The notes under the pieces are model-generated. The model worked only from the letters and a program-made list of their open reading frames with translations. It was not told where the DNA came from and did not search any database. From Tetradesmus obliquus (taxonomy: Eukaryota; Chlorophyta; Chlorophyceae; Sphaeropleales; Scenedesmaceae), in assembly GCA_030272155.1 (NCBI GenBank), contig CP126199.1, forward strand, positions 744,001 to 808,000: a stretch of 64,000 nt of DNA, in the 5' to 3' direction. Of the stretch, positions 1 to 11,359 are shown piece by piece (position 1 is the stretch's first letter; each line of letters begins with the position of its first letter). The translations under genes and the position numbers were made by a program.

Positions 1-962
1 ATTGTAGCGCGCTACGTGGTTGCCTGCAGCTATGCTGGCTCTGGTGAAAGTCAGGCATGGCAACAGAGGTCCTCTCAAAGTTTTGGGACGGCGCTGACCA
101 GGTGTTGTTATGAGTGCAGGTAATACAAAAGACACATAGGAGCAGAAGCAGGAGCTGCACATGCTTGCAATCTGAGGTTCAGCAGCCATGGTGGCCTTTT
201 GGGGGACTACTTCTAGCCATGTGAGTACTCATTATGCTGCATTATACTTGGAATGGTTGACTTGCTTGCACGTTGTACCAATTTTATAAAGTGTTAGAGC
301 TCCCCACACGCGTGCAGCGGCCGTTTGTGTGCTCCCCATGTGTTCTTTCAGTGTAAATGGTTCACTGGAGTCTGGCACTGCGCAGTGCAGGGTTTTGGGC
401 TGTTCTTCAAGATTTTCCGCTTGCTTGACATCGAGCCGGACGCCAGCTGATGTTGAAGCATTTGAAACACTGACATGAATGACCGGGAGTCATCATGTCA
501 TGCAACGGCTACAGTGGTGGAGGTCCACGAGAAGCTGGAGCCGAAGCCGGCCCGGCACTTGCCATGCACCCTTATGCTGCACTCGCTTGGAGCTAATTGA
601 AAGATAAAAACATATTGATGCAAAAAAACATGTTAAAGTAAAACAGTATATGGCGATGCTGCAACAAATCGCTGTGCCTGGCACACGGCGGGAAACTGCG
701 TGTTACCTTCCGCACGCGGCTGCTGGACCGGACACTATATAACATGCAGGTATGAGTGCATTCGATGGAGCGTCGCAATTTCCAAACTGAGAGTGGGCCA
801 ATAAAACTGCATCTGTCGCCTTTACTAAAGGCTAGTAGAGGGTTGTTCTGCATAGCTGTGGCCACTGGTGAGTGCTTACGCCATCTCTAGTCGCAGTTAA
901 GTGCGCCAAACACCAAAGAACAAAAGCTGATAACAGTTTGATTCCACCTTTGCTGCTTGCAG
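1..962. other. left-edge region without a resolved gene
   Basis: No exon with recognisable protein content was found on either strand. The stretch may hold the promoter or upstream exons of the possible cyclin-like gene, whose first visible exon follows a good 3' splice site (pyrimidine-rich tract, then TTGCAG) ending at 962. That exon begins in phase 1, so at least one upstream coding exon should exist here or to the left of the window. Confidence 0.4.
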
Positions 963-1924
963 GAACTGCCACAAGCACAACGGCTCAAATGACTCATCAC
1001 AAGACACGCAGCAGGCGCTATCACCAAACTCTCCATACTGAGCATCACCACTATCACCAGCATCACCACTACCAGGAATACTACGCTGGCATATGGGATG
1101 GGCAGCTGCAGGGGCAACAGCATGCAAACAAGCGGAAGCATGAAGACCCTCCAGAGCAACAGTGGCAACAGCAGAGCCTGCAACACCACCACCAGCAGCA
1201 GCAGCAGCACCTCCAAGAACAACAGCAGAGCAAGCGGCGGTGCATCTGGGACGCTCAGCTACAGCTGCAGCTGCAGCCTGGCTGGAAGCACGCCCGCAGC
1301 ACACGCCAGCGCCGCAGCAGCCATGGCCATTGCAACCACCCTGCTGGCAACAGCAGCAGCAGCAGCGCCCCCAAAGCCCCACAACTACAACAGCCCAGTG
1401 CCGTGTTCCCTGCTGCTGCTAACAGCCTGCTGCACCAGCACAGCCTGCAGCGGCAGGCTTCAGCTGCTGCTGTGATTGCTCTCGTGCGCGCCAACAGCCG
1501 CAGGCTCTTCAGGACCGGCAGCGGCAGGGCAGTCGTGCTAGCAGCAGCTGCTGCCGCCGCCACCGCTGCTGCCACCGCTGCTGCTGCTGCTGCTGCTCGT
1601 CATCCTGCGCTGTCCTGCAGCAGCATTCCAAGCTCATGGATGCAGTCAGCACCTCCTGGAGTCCAGGCCTATGCCGAGCAGCTCTTCAGTAAGGTTTGTG
1701 CATCCATCAACATGGCACGGGAGAGCTACAGCAGCACTGCTGCACTGCAGGCCGCCTGCGTGGTGCTCGGCTACAAATGGGTGCTCACGCAGGAGGAGGT
1801 GCACGTTGGCCGCGTGTTTGCGCGCTGCATGCGGCGCGCAGGCGCGGCTGGTGAGTGCTGCTGCCTGATGGATGCTGAGCTACGTGTGATGGCTGCAGCT
1901 GGCTGGCGGCTGTGGCTGGAGTGA
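963..1924 (+). CDS. possible cyclin-like protein, His/Gln-rich (partial model)
   Basis: One frame is open from the splice acceptor at 961-962 to a stop at 1924. It encodes a His/Gln-rich segment (about residues 20-110), an Ala-rich stretch, and a globular C-terminal region from about 1640. That region contains LQAACVVLGYKWV followed by AELRVMAAAGWRLWLE. The order (helix with aa-KW, then ELxVxxxxGWRLW) resembles the end of the first cyclin fold, where an ELxVLxALxWRL motif is typical. Only half a cyclin box is visible. The segment GTGAGTGCTG at about 1852 could be a donor, in which case the last motif would come from another exon. The final 65 nt are echoed at 1984-2049. CAG tracts keep other frames open too: a Ser-rich frame is open over 993-1475. 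The coding call is therefore moderate and the cyclin assignment weak. Confidence 0.35.
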
Positions 1925-2300
1925 TCAGCTGGCACTGTAAGTCTACAGTAAATAAGGTGTTACCTGAGCGCCTCCAAAAAGTGTGCTGCCTGATGGATTC
2001 TAAGCTGCGCGTGATGGCTGCAGCTGGCTGGCGGCTGTGGCTGGAGTGATGCGGGCATTTGTTGTTCAATGGCGGCAGGCTGCGCTGCAGGCAACAATAT
2101 TCAAAAGTTTTGCCAAGGCTTGGAACCGCTGCAGCATGAAGCTAGGCTGCTGAGAGTAGTTCAGGAATTCTGCAGCGCCTGTATATGCAGCATTCTGGAT
2201 GTACAGCGCCGCAGCTGTACGATGATCATGCTGCATGCACGCTTGAGTTCTTTTGCTCAGCTGTAGCGGCTGTGGCTGGAGCGATCAGCTGCAACTTGCA
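1860..2300 (+). repeat. tandem echoes of the cyclin-like gene 3' end
   Basis: The segment at 1860-1925, encoding the GWRLWLE ending, recurs at 1984-2049 with a few substitutions. Its last 20-30 nt recur again at about 2266-2290. The copies are direct, spaced about 124 nt, and diverged. They resemble the junction echoes seen in the other genes of the window. Confidence 0.7.
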
Positions 2301-2613
2301 GCTTGTGGGACACACAGTTTGTTGAGGGTGCCATTATCACCAGACTGTGCTGCACGGGGTTGTTGCTTGGGGCTTGCTTATGCTGTAGATCAGTCAGTGC
2401 TTCAAGTAGGTTGGTCAAGGCCTCAAGCCTACTGAGTAGGTCAGTCAATGTCGTAAGTAGTCCAGTCAAATACTGCAGTTGGAAAGCATGTCCTTTGTCA
2501 TCATGATGCTGATTCAGCACTGCTGCTCCAAGTTGGTGTAGTGCTTGGGTTGTACTGTACAGCAGTGGAGTTTTGAGGATGCACGCTTGTATGTTGGTTG
2601 CAATGAAATGCAC
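2257..2613 (-). other. minus-strand ORF with leucine heptads, coding status uncertain
   Basis: This 118-codon open frame encodes a leucine-rich stretch, TDLLSRLEALTNLLEALTDL, with coiled-coil-like periodicity. At DNA level it corresponds to short imperfect direct repeats of about 27-30 nt between 2390 and 2470. The flanking residues are mixed and natural-looking. There is no recognisable start context, splice partner or family. It may be an exon of an unrecognised gene or a chance product of the small repeat. Confidence 0.2.
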
Positions 2614-4868
2614 TGTGCAACACCTGCAGAACGTGTTGCGTCTGCCAGCTTAGGCATCATGTCAAGGCGCATCCTGCAGGCAGCAAGTGTACTCGTGGGT
2701 TCACTCCACTGCAATACCTGAGGTAGCCATGCAGCGGAACCATTGGTCATGTCAAGTGTAGGTAGGTGTCAGCCATCTTGGTTTGTGTGTTTGCCTGCAA
2801 ACAGAGTACTCCTACTAGTAGGCCTCATCATCATCATGTTACCCATCATGCCATAGCCGTGTATGTATCTGTTCTGAGGCCTGTGCTGCTGCTGCTTGAG
2901 GCACAGCCGGGCCTTTTGTAATGCAGCTTGCTGTCAACACGAGACCTTCGTTGGATCCTCTGCATGTAGTAGGTCACACGTAGTAACCATGTTCTGCCTT
3001 TGTGACATTACCCTTGCAAGCCTGATGACGTTCAACTTGACACGGTGGCCGGCGCGCCACAATCATGCACGCAGACCAGCGCATCAAGCCAACACATGTG
3101 CCGCACGTCAGCAGGTCAACCAACAACCAGAAACCTGGCACACAGCAAATACACAGGCAGCCGGCAAAACACACCAGTGTGCTGTTCATGTTAGCATGCA
3201 TGCTGCATCTGCAGCTGGATGCTAGCTAGCACACAGTGGCCAGCTGCTGCCTGCGGCAGGTCACGCTGCTCAACACTCGGCCAGCATACCAGACCTGACT
3301 CTGCTTTGACTGCTAGCACTCTCCTCCCATGCAAGCTGTGTGAAACCCCAGACTAGCTAAACCACCTGCTCCCACAAGGCATTCAGTGATTTTGAATCCC
3401 AGCATCACGCGTTGTCAGCCTGCAGCACAACACAATGCCTCCGCCAATCAATGCGTGCCAGTACCTGCAGAGCCGGCTCATTTTGTGAGCATAGCACAAA
3501 GTGATGTTGATGCATGCACGTTGTTGACCCAATTTGTTTGTAACAACCTGCGAGCACAGGTAGGCACTCGTGCTTCAATAGCACATCCCGCCCTAGCAGA
3601 ATGAACCAGCTTTGCCGCTGGTCTAGTTAGCAGCAAACAAGCAGCCTGCACAGCACTTAGCGCACCTTCAAGGTGCGATGTTGCTGCTGTTCTCTGATAA
3701 AACACTGGACTACTGGCAAGTACGGCACTAACTATTGAGCACTATCCACTACTGCTACATCTACACTACTCCAGCGCACATGCTGTCAGCAACACAGCGC
3801 AAATGAAATATAATATGCCCAGGCACAGCATGAAACTGCAGCCCCTAACAGCACTGCCAGGGCGAGAAAGAACCACAAAATCACGGCAGCGGCATAAAAA
3901 CATATGGCAGCGTGGCATAGCTGGGCACGTGATGCCTCGCTTACACACAGTAGGCGGAAGATGAGCACTGCGTAAGTGTTATAGCCGCCACCAGCACAGC
4001 ACGAATTGCTGACGGACGTTGGACAAAACAACTGGGCCAACTCCGGCAAATGCTGGCGCGCACACAGACACACACAATGTGGAAGCAACACTCTCTGCAC
4101 AGGCCCAAACCTTGACGAAAGCAGAAGGCAGCTGCTCAGTCAGTCCCTACACAGGCAGCCAAACACATAACAACCACGGCAGCAATCCTCCGCACAGCAG
4201 GCAAGCAGACGCGCATGCTGCAAATAGGTAAAGCATCAAGAGGTGGCCGCGGCGGCATCCCATGTTACTGCTGTGGCAACAACAGCCGCTGTTATATCTC
4301 CATCAGTGTGTAGCGATCTACAAGCAACTCAACAGTGTGTGGGGCGATCAACGCATTCACAGCAATCACATGACATCCTTTGACAAAATGCAGCGCCAGC
4401 ACATGCTAGCACAGACAGTGCCGAGCTCCATCAGCCGCATGGGCTTCTTTATCAGGCACCCAAATGGCCCTGTACCAATGCAATGCATGCACACATAGCA
4501 CAGTGGCCGCTCACTGCTACTCCTGCTGCTCGCTGCCTCGGCTGCCAGCAGCAACTGCCGCTGCCCAATAGCAGCCAACTCACGTGCACACTGCAGCATG
4601 CAAATGGGAAACAGCAAGGCCACACGGCGCTGCTGGTGACCCTCAACCGCTGCCCGACTTGCGAGCATCACAAACTCAGTGGCCCAAAGCGTGCTGCACA
4701 GTAGCTGCGAGGGCCAGCGCACAGGACAAACATGTGTAGCCCAGAATGGCATAGCAAAGCAGCTGCAAGCAAGTCACCCCTGGGCCGTTGCAAAAGCCCA
4801 TAGCGCCAGCTCCGCAACAAACAGAAACATTAGCTGTTCCTTTGCTGCAACGGCATGCAACGCTCTGC
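2614..4868. other. gene-poor stretch 3' of the amylase gene
   Basis: I see no supportable coding exon on either strand. The minus strand here is downstream of the amylase stop. A minus-strand TGTAA (plus-strand TTACA at 3941-3945) lies about 0.9 kb past that stop and could be its poly(A) signal, though that is a long 3' UTR. No tRNA or mobile element was seen. Confidence 0.4.
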
Positions 4869-7800
4869 TCACAGCAGCAGCATCGCCACAAACAGCGCGA
4901 GCGCAGCCAGCACTCCAGAGATCGTGCCGGCGCTCGCCGCACTGGTGGCTGGTGCGGCACTGCTGCTGTGCTGTGCTGCTGCGGACTGCTCCAGGCTGGT
5001 TGGGCTGGCTGGCGAGCTGGACAGCACTCGGGGGCTGCCGCCTGGCATGTGGATTGTGAGGCGGCGCGTGGTTGGGTACCACACGAGCCCGCTGTCGTGG
5101 CCCTGCAGCGTTTGAAGCAGCAGCAGCAGCAGCATGATGAGTATGTACGTTTCACCGAGTTGCAGCATACTTTGTGACTGTTGAATCACACCAGGCTGCT
5201 CTCATGGCCCTGCAGCATCTAGCGGCAGTGGCACGACAACAACATGACAAAACAGTGGGTTATACATACAGTATGAGCTGGACAACACGCGGGGGCTGCC
5301 GCCTGGCATATGGATTGTGAGGCGTCGCGAGGTGGGGTACCACACGAGCCCGCTTTCGTGGCCCTGCAGCAGCAACCAACAATTTGTAAAGCAGCAGCAG
5401 CATGATGAGTATGTATGTTTTCACTGAATTGCAGTATGCTGTGTGACTGCTGTACCACAACAGGCTGCTCTCATGGCCCTGCAGCAGCTACAGCCGCAGT
5501 CACACGACAACAACAGGACAGAACTGTGGGTTAAAATATACAGTATGAGCTGGACAGCACGCGGGGGCTGCCACCCGGCATTTGAATGGTAAGGCGGCGC
5601 GTGGTGGGGTACAACACGAGGCCGCTGTTGTGGCCCTGCAGCAGCAACCAACACCGGCATGCCACATGCAAGCAAAGAAAACGTTGACATTAAGGATGAT
5701 ACGTTTGTCGTTCGGCAGCGCTGCAGAGGCTTCACCTGCTCACACTGTTGCTGAAACATTCTTGTCCCACACATATGTGTATAGGCTGAGTTCAAAGGCT
5801 GCTGCTGCTGCTGCACACCATTACCGTGCTCATTGCTAGCAGGTCGTGCACAGCAGACACGCCGCCATCATTATCTATCGCTGCGCTATGGACAGCATGT
5901 GCCTGGGCTAATCTCAAAGCCTGCTGCTGCCGTTCTTGCACACCACTTACCGTGCCCATCGCCAGCAGGTTGTGCACAGCAGACGCGCCGCCATCATCAT
6001 CATCTATTGCTGTGCTGTATACAGCGTGTGCACAGGCCAGTCTCATACGCTGCTGCTGCTGCTACTGCTGCACGCCACTCACCGTGCTCATCGCCAGCAG
6101 GTCGTGCACAGCAGACACACCATTATCCATCAGCATAGAGCTGGCCGGCAGCTGCACGCTGCAGGTGTTCGCGCTGCCGCTGCCGCCGTTGGTGGTCACG
6201 ACGAGCACGTTGGGTCCGCGCGAGTACACATAGCAGTCGGGCGTGGCTGCTAGCGTCTGCTCGGGCTGCTTCCAAAGCTTGTGGCTGAGGCGGAAGCTGT
6301 TGTGGCAGGACACAAACAGCACAACACGATAACAAAAGACACAGTTTAGGGGAGGTGCAGAATGATACAGGGAAGTGCAGAAGGAATATATGCAGCCTCT
6401 GCACCACTAAGCAGGTGCACAAACCAATCAAACAACACTCAGCAGCCAAACCATGCCTGCCAGCCCATGCTGCTGCTACTCACTTGGCCAGCCTGCTAAT
6501 CGTCTGGAAAGTAGGGTTGGATTCGTTATAGCCCTGCTCCCACAGGCAGTTCCGGTTGCCGCCGTGCTGCACGCTGCCGGTCATTCCCGAGCCGGTCCCG
6601 TAGTAGATTACCGGCATGCCGTCCGCCAGCAAAATCCACGTCAGCGCGTTACGCAGGAGTGCGTCGTCGGGCTGCTGCGTGAGGAAGCGGGGCACGTCGT
6701 GGTTGTCAATGAAGTTGCCCATCGTGGAAACAACCTCTGGGCCCAGCAGCTTGTACTCTGCTGCACGCTCAGTGGCCAGCCTGTATGTAGACAGAAGAGG
6801 CACACCAGGCAGGGCAGGGGTGTGGGTTAGGTGGGGGCTGAGTTGCAGGAGGTGGTGGCATGTCAAAATGAGCATATGTCTCTGGAAAGAATGCAGCGGC
6901 ACGCTCGTTCCGCACTCACTGCTGCACGCCCTGCTCGTGCATGAACAAGCTGGCACGCTGCTGCTAGCCATGCTGCACGATGCACACACCCCCCATCCCA
7001 CCCAACCCCAGGCCCGCATACTCATTGTTCCACGCCCTGCTTGCGCACCAACGCGTTACCCAGCCATTTCACACTGGACACACGAGCCACCGGCTACCAA
7101 CACCGCCGCAACATCTCAAATGCAACACAGGTGAACAGTCTTCCCAGCAATCTGCACTCACTGCTCCAAGCCCCGCTTGTGCACGAAACACGTTGGCACA
7201 CTGCTGCGCGCAATTGCCTGCACAGTACTGTGCAGTAGTGCACATAACCGCCCTCTCCCCTCCCCAGCCCCTCATACTCACTGCTCCATGCCCTGCTTGT
7301 GCACGAACACGTTGGCACACTGCTGCTAGCCACTCTGCACAGTACTGTGCACTCGTGCACATAACCGCCCTCTCCCCACCCCAGCCCCTCATACAGTACG
7401 AGTCATACTCACTGCTCCATGCCCTGCTTGTGCACAAACACGTTGGCCAGCGCGTAGTAGAGCGGGAAGTTGAGCACGCTGTTCATGGCCGGCTCCGGGC
7501 CCTGCACGTACTTGATCAGCGTGGACGCATCGCCATTCAGCACCTCGCCTAGCGTGAAGCGCTTGCCCACTTTGGTCCACTCGCGCCAGAAGTCCTGCAA
7601 ACGATGAAGGCGGGCACAGAGATACCACACAGCACGGCACTGAAGTCCAGCTGATGGTGCAGCGACAGCATTGTGCCGTTTGCGGCAAATCTATGCAGTA
7701 GGGAGGCGGCGCTCAACTTGCTGTGTCTCAGGCAACAGCTGCCTCTTTAGGGTATCAAGCAGCTGCAGCCACCTGGACACAGTGCGCCAATCCTTCAAGC

Positions 7801-10216
7801 CTAGCTGACATGCTATTGTCTGGTGTGCCAACCCCTAAACCCTACACCCCCAGGTAGGCCCCACACTCACCATGCCCACGTGCTTAAAGTGTCGACGAGT
7901 AGCCTGTCAAGTCATACTTCTGCAGCGTGACAGGCGGCTGCACCCTCCAAGCCCTTCAACGGCACCCCCATTTGCACCCGCAACTCACCACGCCCACGTG
8001 CTTCACAGTGTCCACGCGCAGCCCATCAAAGTCATACTTCTGCAGCGTGCGGTCCAACCAGCTCAGCAGCTGCTCCCTCACAAACGGCACGCTCTGGTTC
8101 AGATCCGGCAGGCTCTGCAGCCGGCACTGCTCGATCAGCGTCTGGTTCTGCGGCCGCGACTCGTAGGCGTGCTGCGGGATGCTGCACCACTGGTCGCAGC
8201 CGGGGATGCATTTGTGGTAGTGCTCGGGCTTGTTGAATGGTGTTATGTCTGCGAAGCTGTCGCTGCGGGAGTGGCCCACGTGGTTTCCCACCACATCCAG
8301 CATGGTCATGATGCCTGCAGGACACGTAGCAGCATGTAACACATGTTATGTAACACACGACAGCATGTGCTCAACACAAGGAGCGGCCCACGAGGTTGCC
8401 CACCACATCGAGCATGGTCATGATGCGTGCGGGAGTTGGCAAGGTGACGGTGTAAGCATAAGATTGCTTGTTACAGTGTCAAGCAAAGACATTCGCAAAG
8501 TGCAAGGTGATGTGTTGTATTGGCAGCATATGCGGCTACCCCAAGATCAGCAACAGCAGCATGCACTGCATGCTGAAGAAGGTAGCGAAGACTTGTGGTA
8601 GGTGAACCACTGACTGCCCCTCTAACCAAAGAAGGTTTGCCAAACCAGCGGCTGTGCCTGTCTGTAGCAGCTCATCTGTCACTTCACTCACCCTTCTTGC
8701 GTGCTGTGGCGATGAGGGTCTTCAGGTCCTGCTCAGATCCAAAGTGTGGGTCCACATCAGTGCTGGACAGGTCCTTCGCCCAGTAGCCTGCAGCAGCAAT
8801 AAAATAACCAATCAATCAATCACAAACACACATTTTCCCAGCAAGATCGGCAAACCACACACCAAGTTAACCACCAGCAGCAGCTGTTGCAGCTCCAGCC
8901 TAGCGCCGATGGTAGCCACATGCACGACCTTCGCGCTACAGCAGGGCCCGGCACACCAGTACATCGATGCTGTTAAACCGAAGTGCTGCGCAGCTGGCTG
9001 GCTGTGCCTGCTGCCTTCAAAATATGCAAAGGGCCAGTTTCCGCCAGGCTGCTGCTGCTGCTGCTGCTGCCAGGCTGCCTGCTGCTGCCACGCACCGTGG
9101 TAGCCAGTCTCCCCGAAGAATTCGCCATCCACTTGCACAGGGATGGGCGTGATCCAGATCTGCAGCAGCAGCATGCATACATGTGCAGTGCAGCATTGCT
9201 TGATTGTTGTCGTGTTGGAACACCAGCTTCAACTGCTGCTGCAGCTGCTGCCATCACTGCTGTGGCTGCAGCAGCCGCAAGGGCGCTGATCCACACCAAG
9301 ACAGGAGGTTCTATGCTGCTGCAGCGGAATAAGGTCTGAAACCGGTGCACCTTCACATGTGTTCAATGAAACCAAGGGTTGACACACGCACCGCTGTCAT
9401 GCCCATGTCTTTCAGGTAGTCAAGCTTGCTGGTGATGCCAGCCCTGCAGCAGAGAACAATTGCTGGCGGTCAGCTGCGCCTTCTGCTGTGCTTGTTAAGT
9501 ACAGGTGTAACGTCTGTGTTAAGTCGGGAGGGAAGGATTTGCTGGTGCTACTGCTGAATAGAGTTGACTTAAGGCGGCCTCCTGCACTGGGTTTTGAGCT
9601 TGCTGCACCTCAGCAATGCTGAGCATGGCAGAGCTGGCGTGACAGCAGCTGCAATTGCGGTTGCTGGCTGACTCGAGCTGCTACCTAAACTTACCAGGTA
9701 CCTGTAGCAATGTGAAACAGCAGCAACAACAGGACTTTGTGTGAGAACGCAGGTAGCTGAAGCAGCAGCAGAGTGTAGCAGTACGGTGTTGGCATGCCTT
9801 GCGAACTCGTTGTCCTTCCCACTGGCCGGCAATTGGTTGCTATTTTCACCTAAATTGCTGAGTCAATGCAACATTGCTGCTCTGGGTGCTGCGAATCAAT
9901 CAGTATCACTCAACGAACTCTTCGGCCGGTGGACAGTACACTGCTGAAGTACGCCCTCCGCCAAACAACTAGGAGCGATTGCTTTCTGTTTAACATTTGG
10001 ATGCCATTGGATGTAAACGGAAGCCTGCAGGCCGTCCTCACCGTTGTTCCAGTTGGTCAGTCTGCATGGTCCACCAGGAGTGGTGCCTGGTGTCTGGGCG
10101 AAGCGATCCGTGAGCAAGAAATAAATGACCTGCGACTTCCATGCATCTGCATCTGCAGCCAGAACTGTGGCCTGCAGTCCCGCCAGCACCAGCAGGCAGG
10201 CGATAGCAGCCCTCAT
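4869..10216 (-). CDS. secreted, probably GPI-anchored alpha-amylase (GH13, fungal-type)
   Basis: Endo-hydrolysis of alpha-1,4-glucan. Ten exons on the minus strand: 10216-10042, 9701-9695, 9443-9392, 9159-9096, 8787-8692, 8314-7989, 7594-7413, 6780-6484, 6296-6083 and 5102-4869. They give 548 aa with every phase matching. Residues 1-21 form a signal peptide, followed by IYFLLTDRFA as in Taka-amylase relatives. All GH13 regions are present: DVVGNHVG (138-145), GLRVDTVKH with nucleophile Asp233, GEVLNGD with acid/base Glu257, and FIDNHDVPRF with Asp329. The Asp-to-Glu spacing of 24 equals that in Taka-amylase. The C-terminal exon adds a Ser/Ala linker and a hydrophobic tail (GVLAALALFVAMLLL) with no residues after it, as expected for a GPI signal, so the enzyme probably sits at the cell surface. 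Several exon ends are echoed in introns. The start at 10216 is the Met directly before the signal peptide; an in-frame upstream Met at 10303 exists. Confidence 0.9.
5004..5645 (-). repeat. three tandem units, period about 271 bp, carrying the start of amylase exon 10
   Basis: The splice acceptor plus the first roughly 95 nt of the last exon (about 5004-5106) recurs at about 5275-5373 and 5547-5641, with the intron sequence between copies also repeated. Only the 3'-most copy in transcription order continues into the GPI-type tail. All three keep CTGCAG immediately before the exon start, so the two outer acceptors are potential alternative sites. Confidence 0.85.
5821..6125 (-). repeat. three copies of the amylase exon 9 end and donor, period about 128 bp
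   Basis: The 3' end of exon 9 with its GTGAGT donor (about 6078-6125) recurs at about 5948-5995 and 5821-5868. Both copies retain the CTGCTGGCGATG-like exon tail. The middle copy keeps a usable GTAAGT donor; the last has GTAATG. Confidence 0.85.
6905..7460 (-). repeat. five copies of the amylase exon 7 end and donor
   Basis: The exon tail encoding VFVHKQGMEQ plus its GTGAGTATG donor (7405-7460) is repeated at about 7277-7335, 7157-7210, 7022-7055 and 6915-6968, spaced roughly 110-135 nt. Similarity falls with distance. Most echoes retain a GTGAGT donor, but the exon part upstream of each is lost or out of frame. Confidence 0.85.
7866..8432 (-). repeat. decayed echoes of both ends of amylase exon 6
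   Basis: The exon 6 tail (YDFDGLRVDTVKHVG) has a damaged copy at about 7866-7930 with a retained donor; it no longer encodes the catalytic motif in frame. The exon 6 head (IMTMLDVVGNHVG) has a copy at about 8374-8432, on the other side of the exon, where the family's invariant Asn-His is changed to Asn-Leu. So both boundaries of one exon were duplicated outward into the two flanking introns. Confidence 0.8.
9695..9701 (-). other. 7-nt microexon of the alpha-amylase
   Basis: On the minus strand the sequence reads TTGCTACAG, GTACCTG, GTAAGT: seven nucleotides between a good acceptor and a consensus donor. Exon 1 ends in phase 1 and the next recognisable exon needs phase 2. Only insertion of exactly 7 nt (modulo 3) restores the frame, and the result reads NNGTWAG-ITSKLDY. 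That matches the family pattern GGTWxGIxxKLDY. Direct joining of exon 1 to the 9443 exon would shift the frame. Confidence 0.75.
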
Positions 10217-11359
10217 GGCTGTTGCTGCTGCGATATTGAACAACTCTGGCGCTTGCAAACTACAAAGCAGCACTTCGAGTTTTGTCTGCTTGAGTTTATC
10301 CAACTGCAGCCACTATTCCAAGACAGACAATGCTGTATTTTCACACTTTGTTCGCCCGTCCGAGCAACACACTGACTCAGAAAACGATCGAGGTTACATC
10401 TGAAATTGAACAATAGCTGTATCAGAGTATCACAGCCCCCAGTGGTTCTTGCGGCAGTCAGGCAGTACGTTAAAAACTGACGCCCGTCGTTACGGCTCGA
10501 GCAGGTCGACTGATTTGAACACAAATGATTATATGTGGATATTTCCTCAGAGAATTGAAGACTTTTCTCTTCCATATAACTGCTATCGCCGGCTGTAATC
10601 AGCGAATAGGTTACTGACCACTGCTTGCAGTCAACGTGCACGTCTCATCAGCGCTTGCGATCCAACTTGTGCCGCAGGATCGGACGCAATTGCTACTGGT
10701 TCTTGGGTATGTTCCGCAATAGTAAGATACAAGAGCCAAATTGGCAGCAGCATCTGTAAAGGGAACAAATTCATACAGTTGCAGATGGATGCTCCTGGAG
10801 CAGTGTTTGCAATGCCAGCTTGCAGGAATGCAACACATCGGTTTTTCAAGACCTTTTCGACCCTTTCATGCTGTTTGAACACGGCATAGCGGCTTTTTTG
10901 TGGTTATAATGCCGCAATACTGCCGGTTAGCAGTCACTCTCTTCAGGGTCACATTGAAATGATTGCTTTTTCGTCGCTGATCAGATGACATCAGATATTA
11001 CTTCCTTGTTGCTACTGAATAGATGCCTCAATGCTAGGGCCTGTGGTTGAATGTCGTGGCAGGGACCGCCCCCTTGCACAGGCGCTGAACCCATTCCCCG
11101 CACTGGCTTCGCATCGGCCACCCAACATGCTTTATAATCGATTACACATAAAATGGCTGTTCAATTCCTGAAAGTCAACTGTCGGCGTGCCCCTTGAGTG
11201 CTGGACTCTTGGAGTAACACGGGCACATGGGTCACATGATCGCTCCACTACATCACATGGCTCCTATATCTGTACTTGCAAGCCCGCCATTGTATAGATC
11301 GTCGAGCCACTTTCCTTTCCTAAACCTTTTCAAGGAAGGTTGCTGCAGACACAGCCACC
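10217..11359. promoter_or_regulatory. shared divergent promoter region, amylase / NRT2
   Basis: 1.14 kb separates the two divergent start codons. There is no coding signal. A palindromic TCACATGA occurs at about 11230-11237, with a second CACATG-type element about 25 nt later, close to the NRT2 start. Whether these bind a regulator is unknown. No clear TATA box was assigned. Confidence 0.4.
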
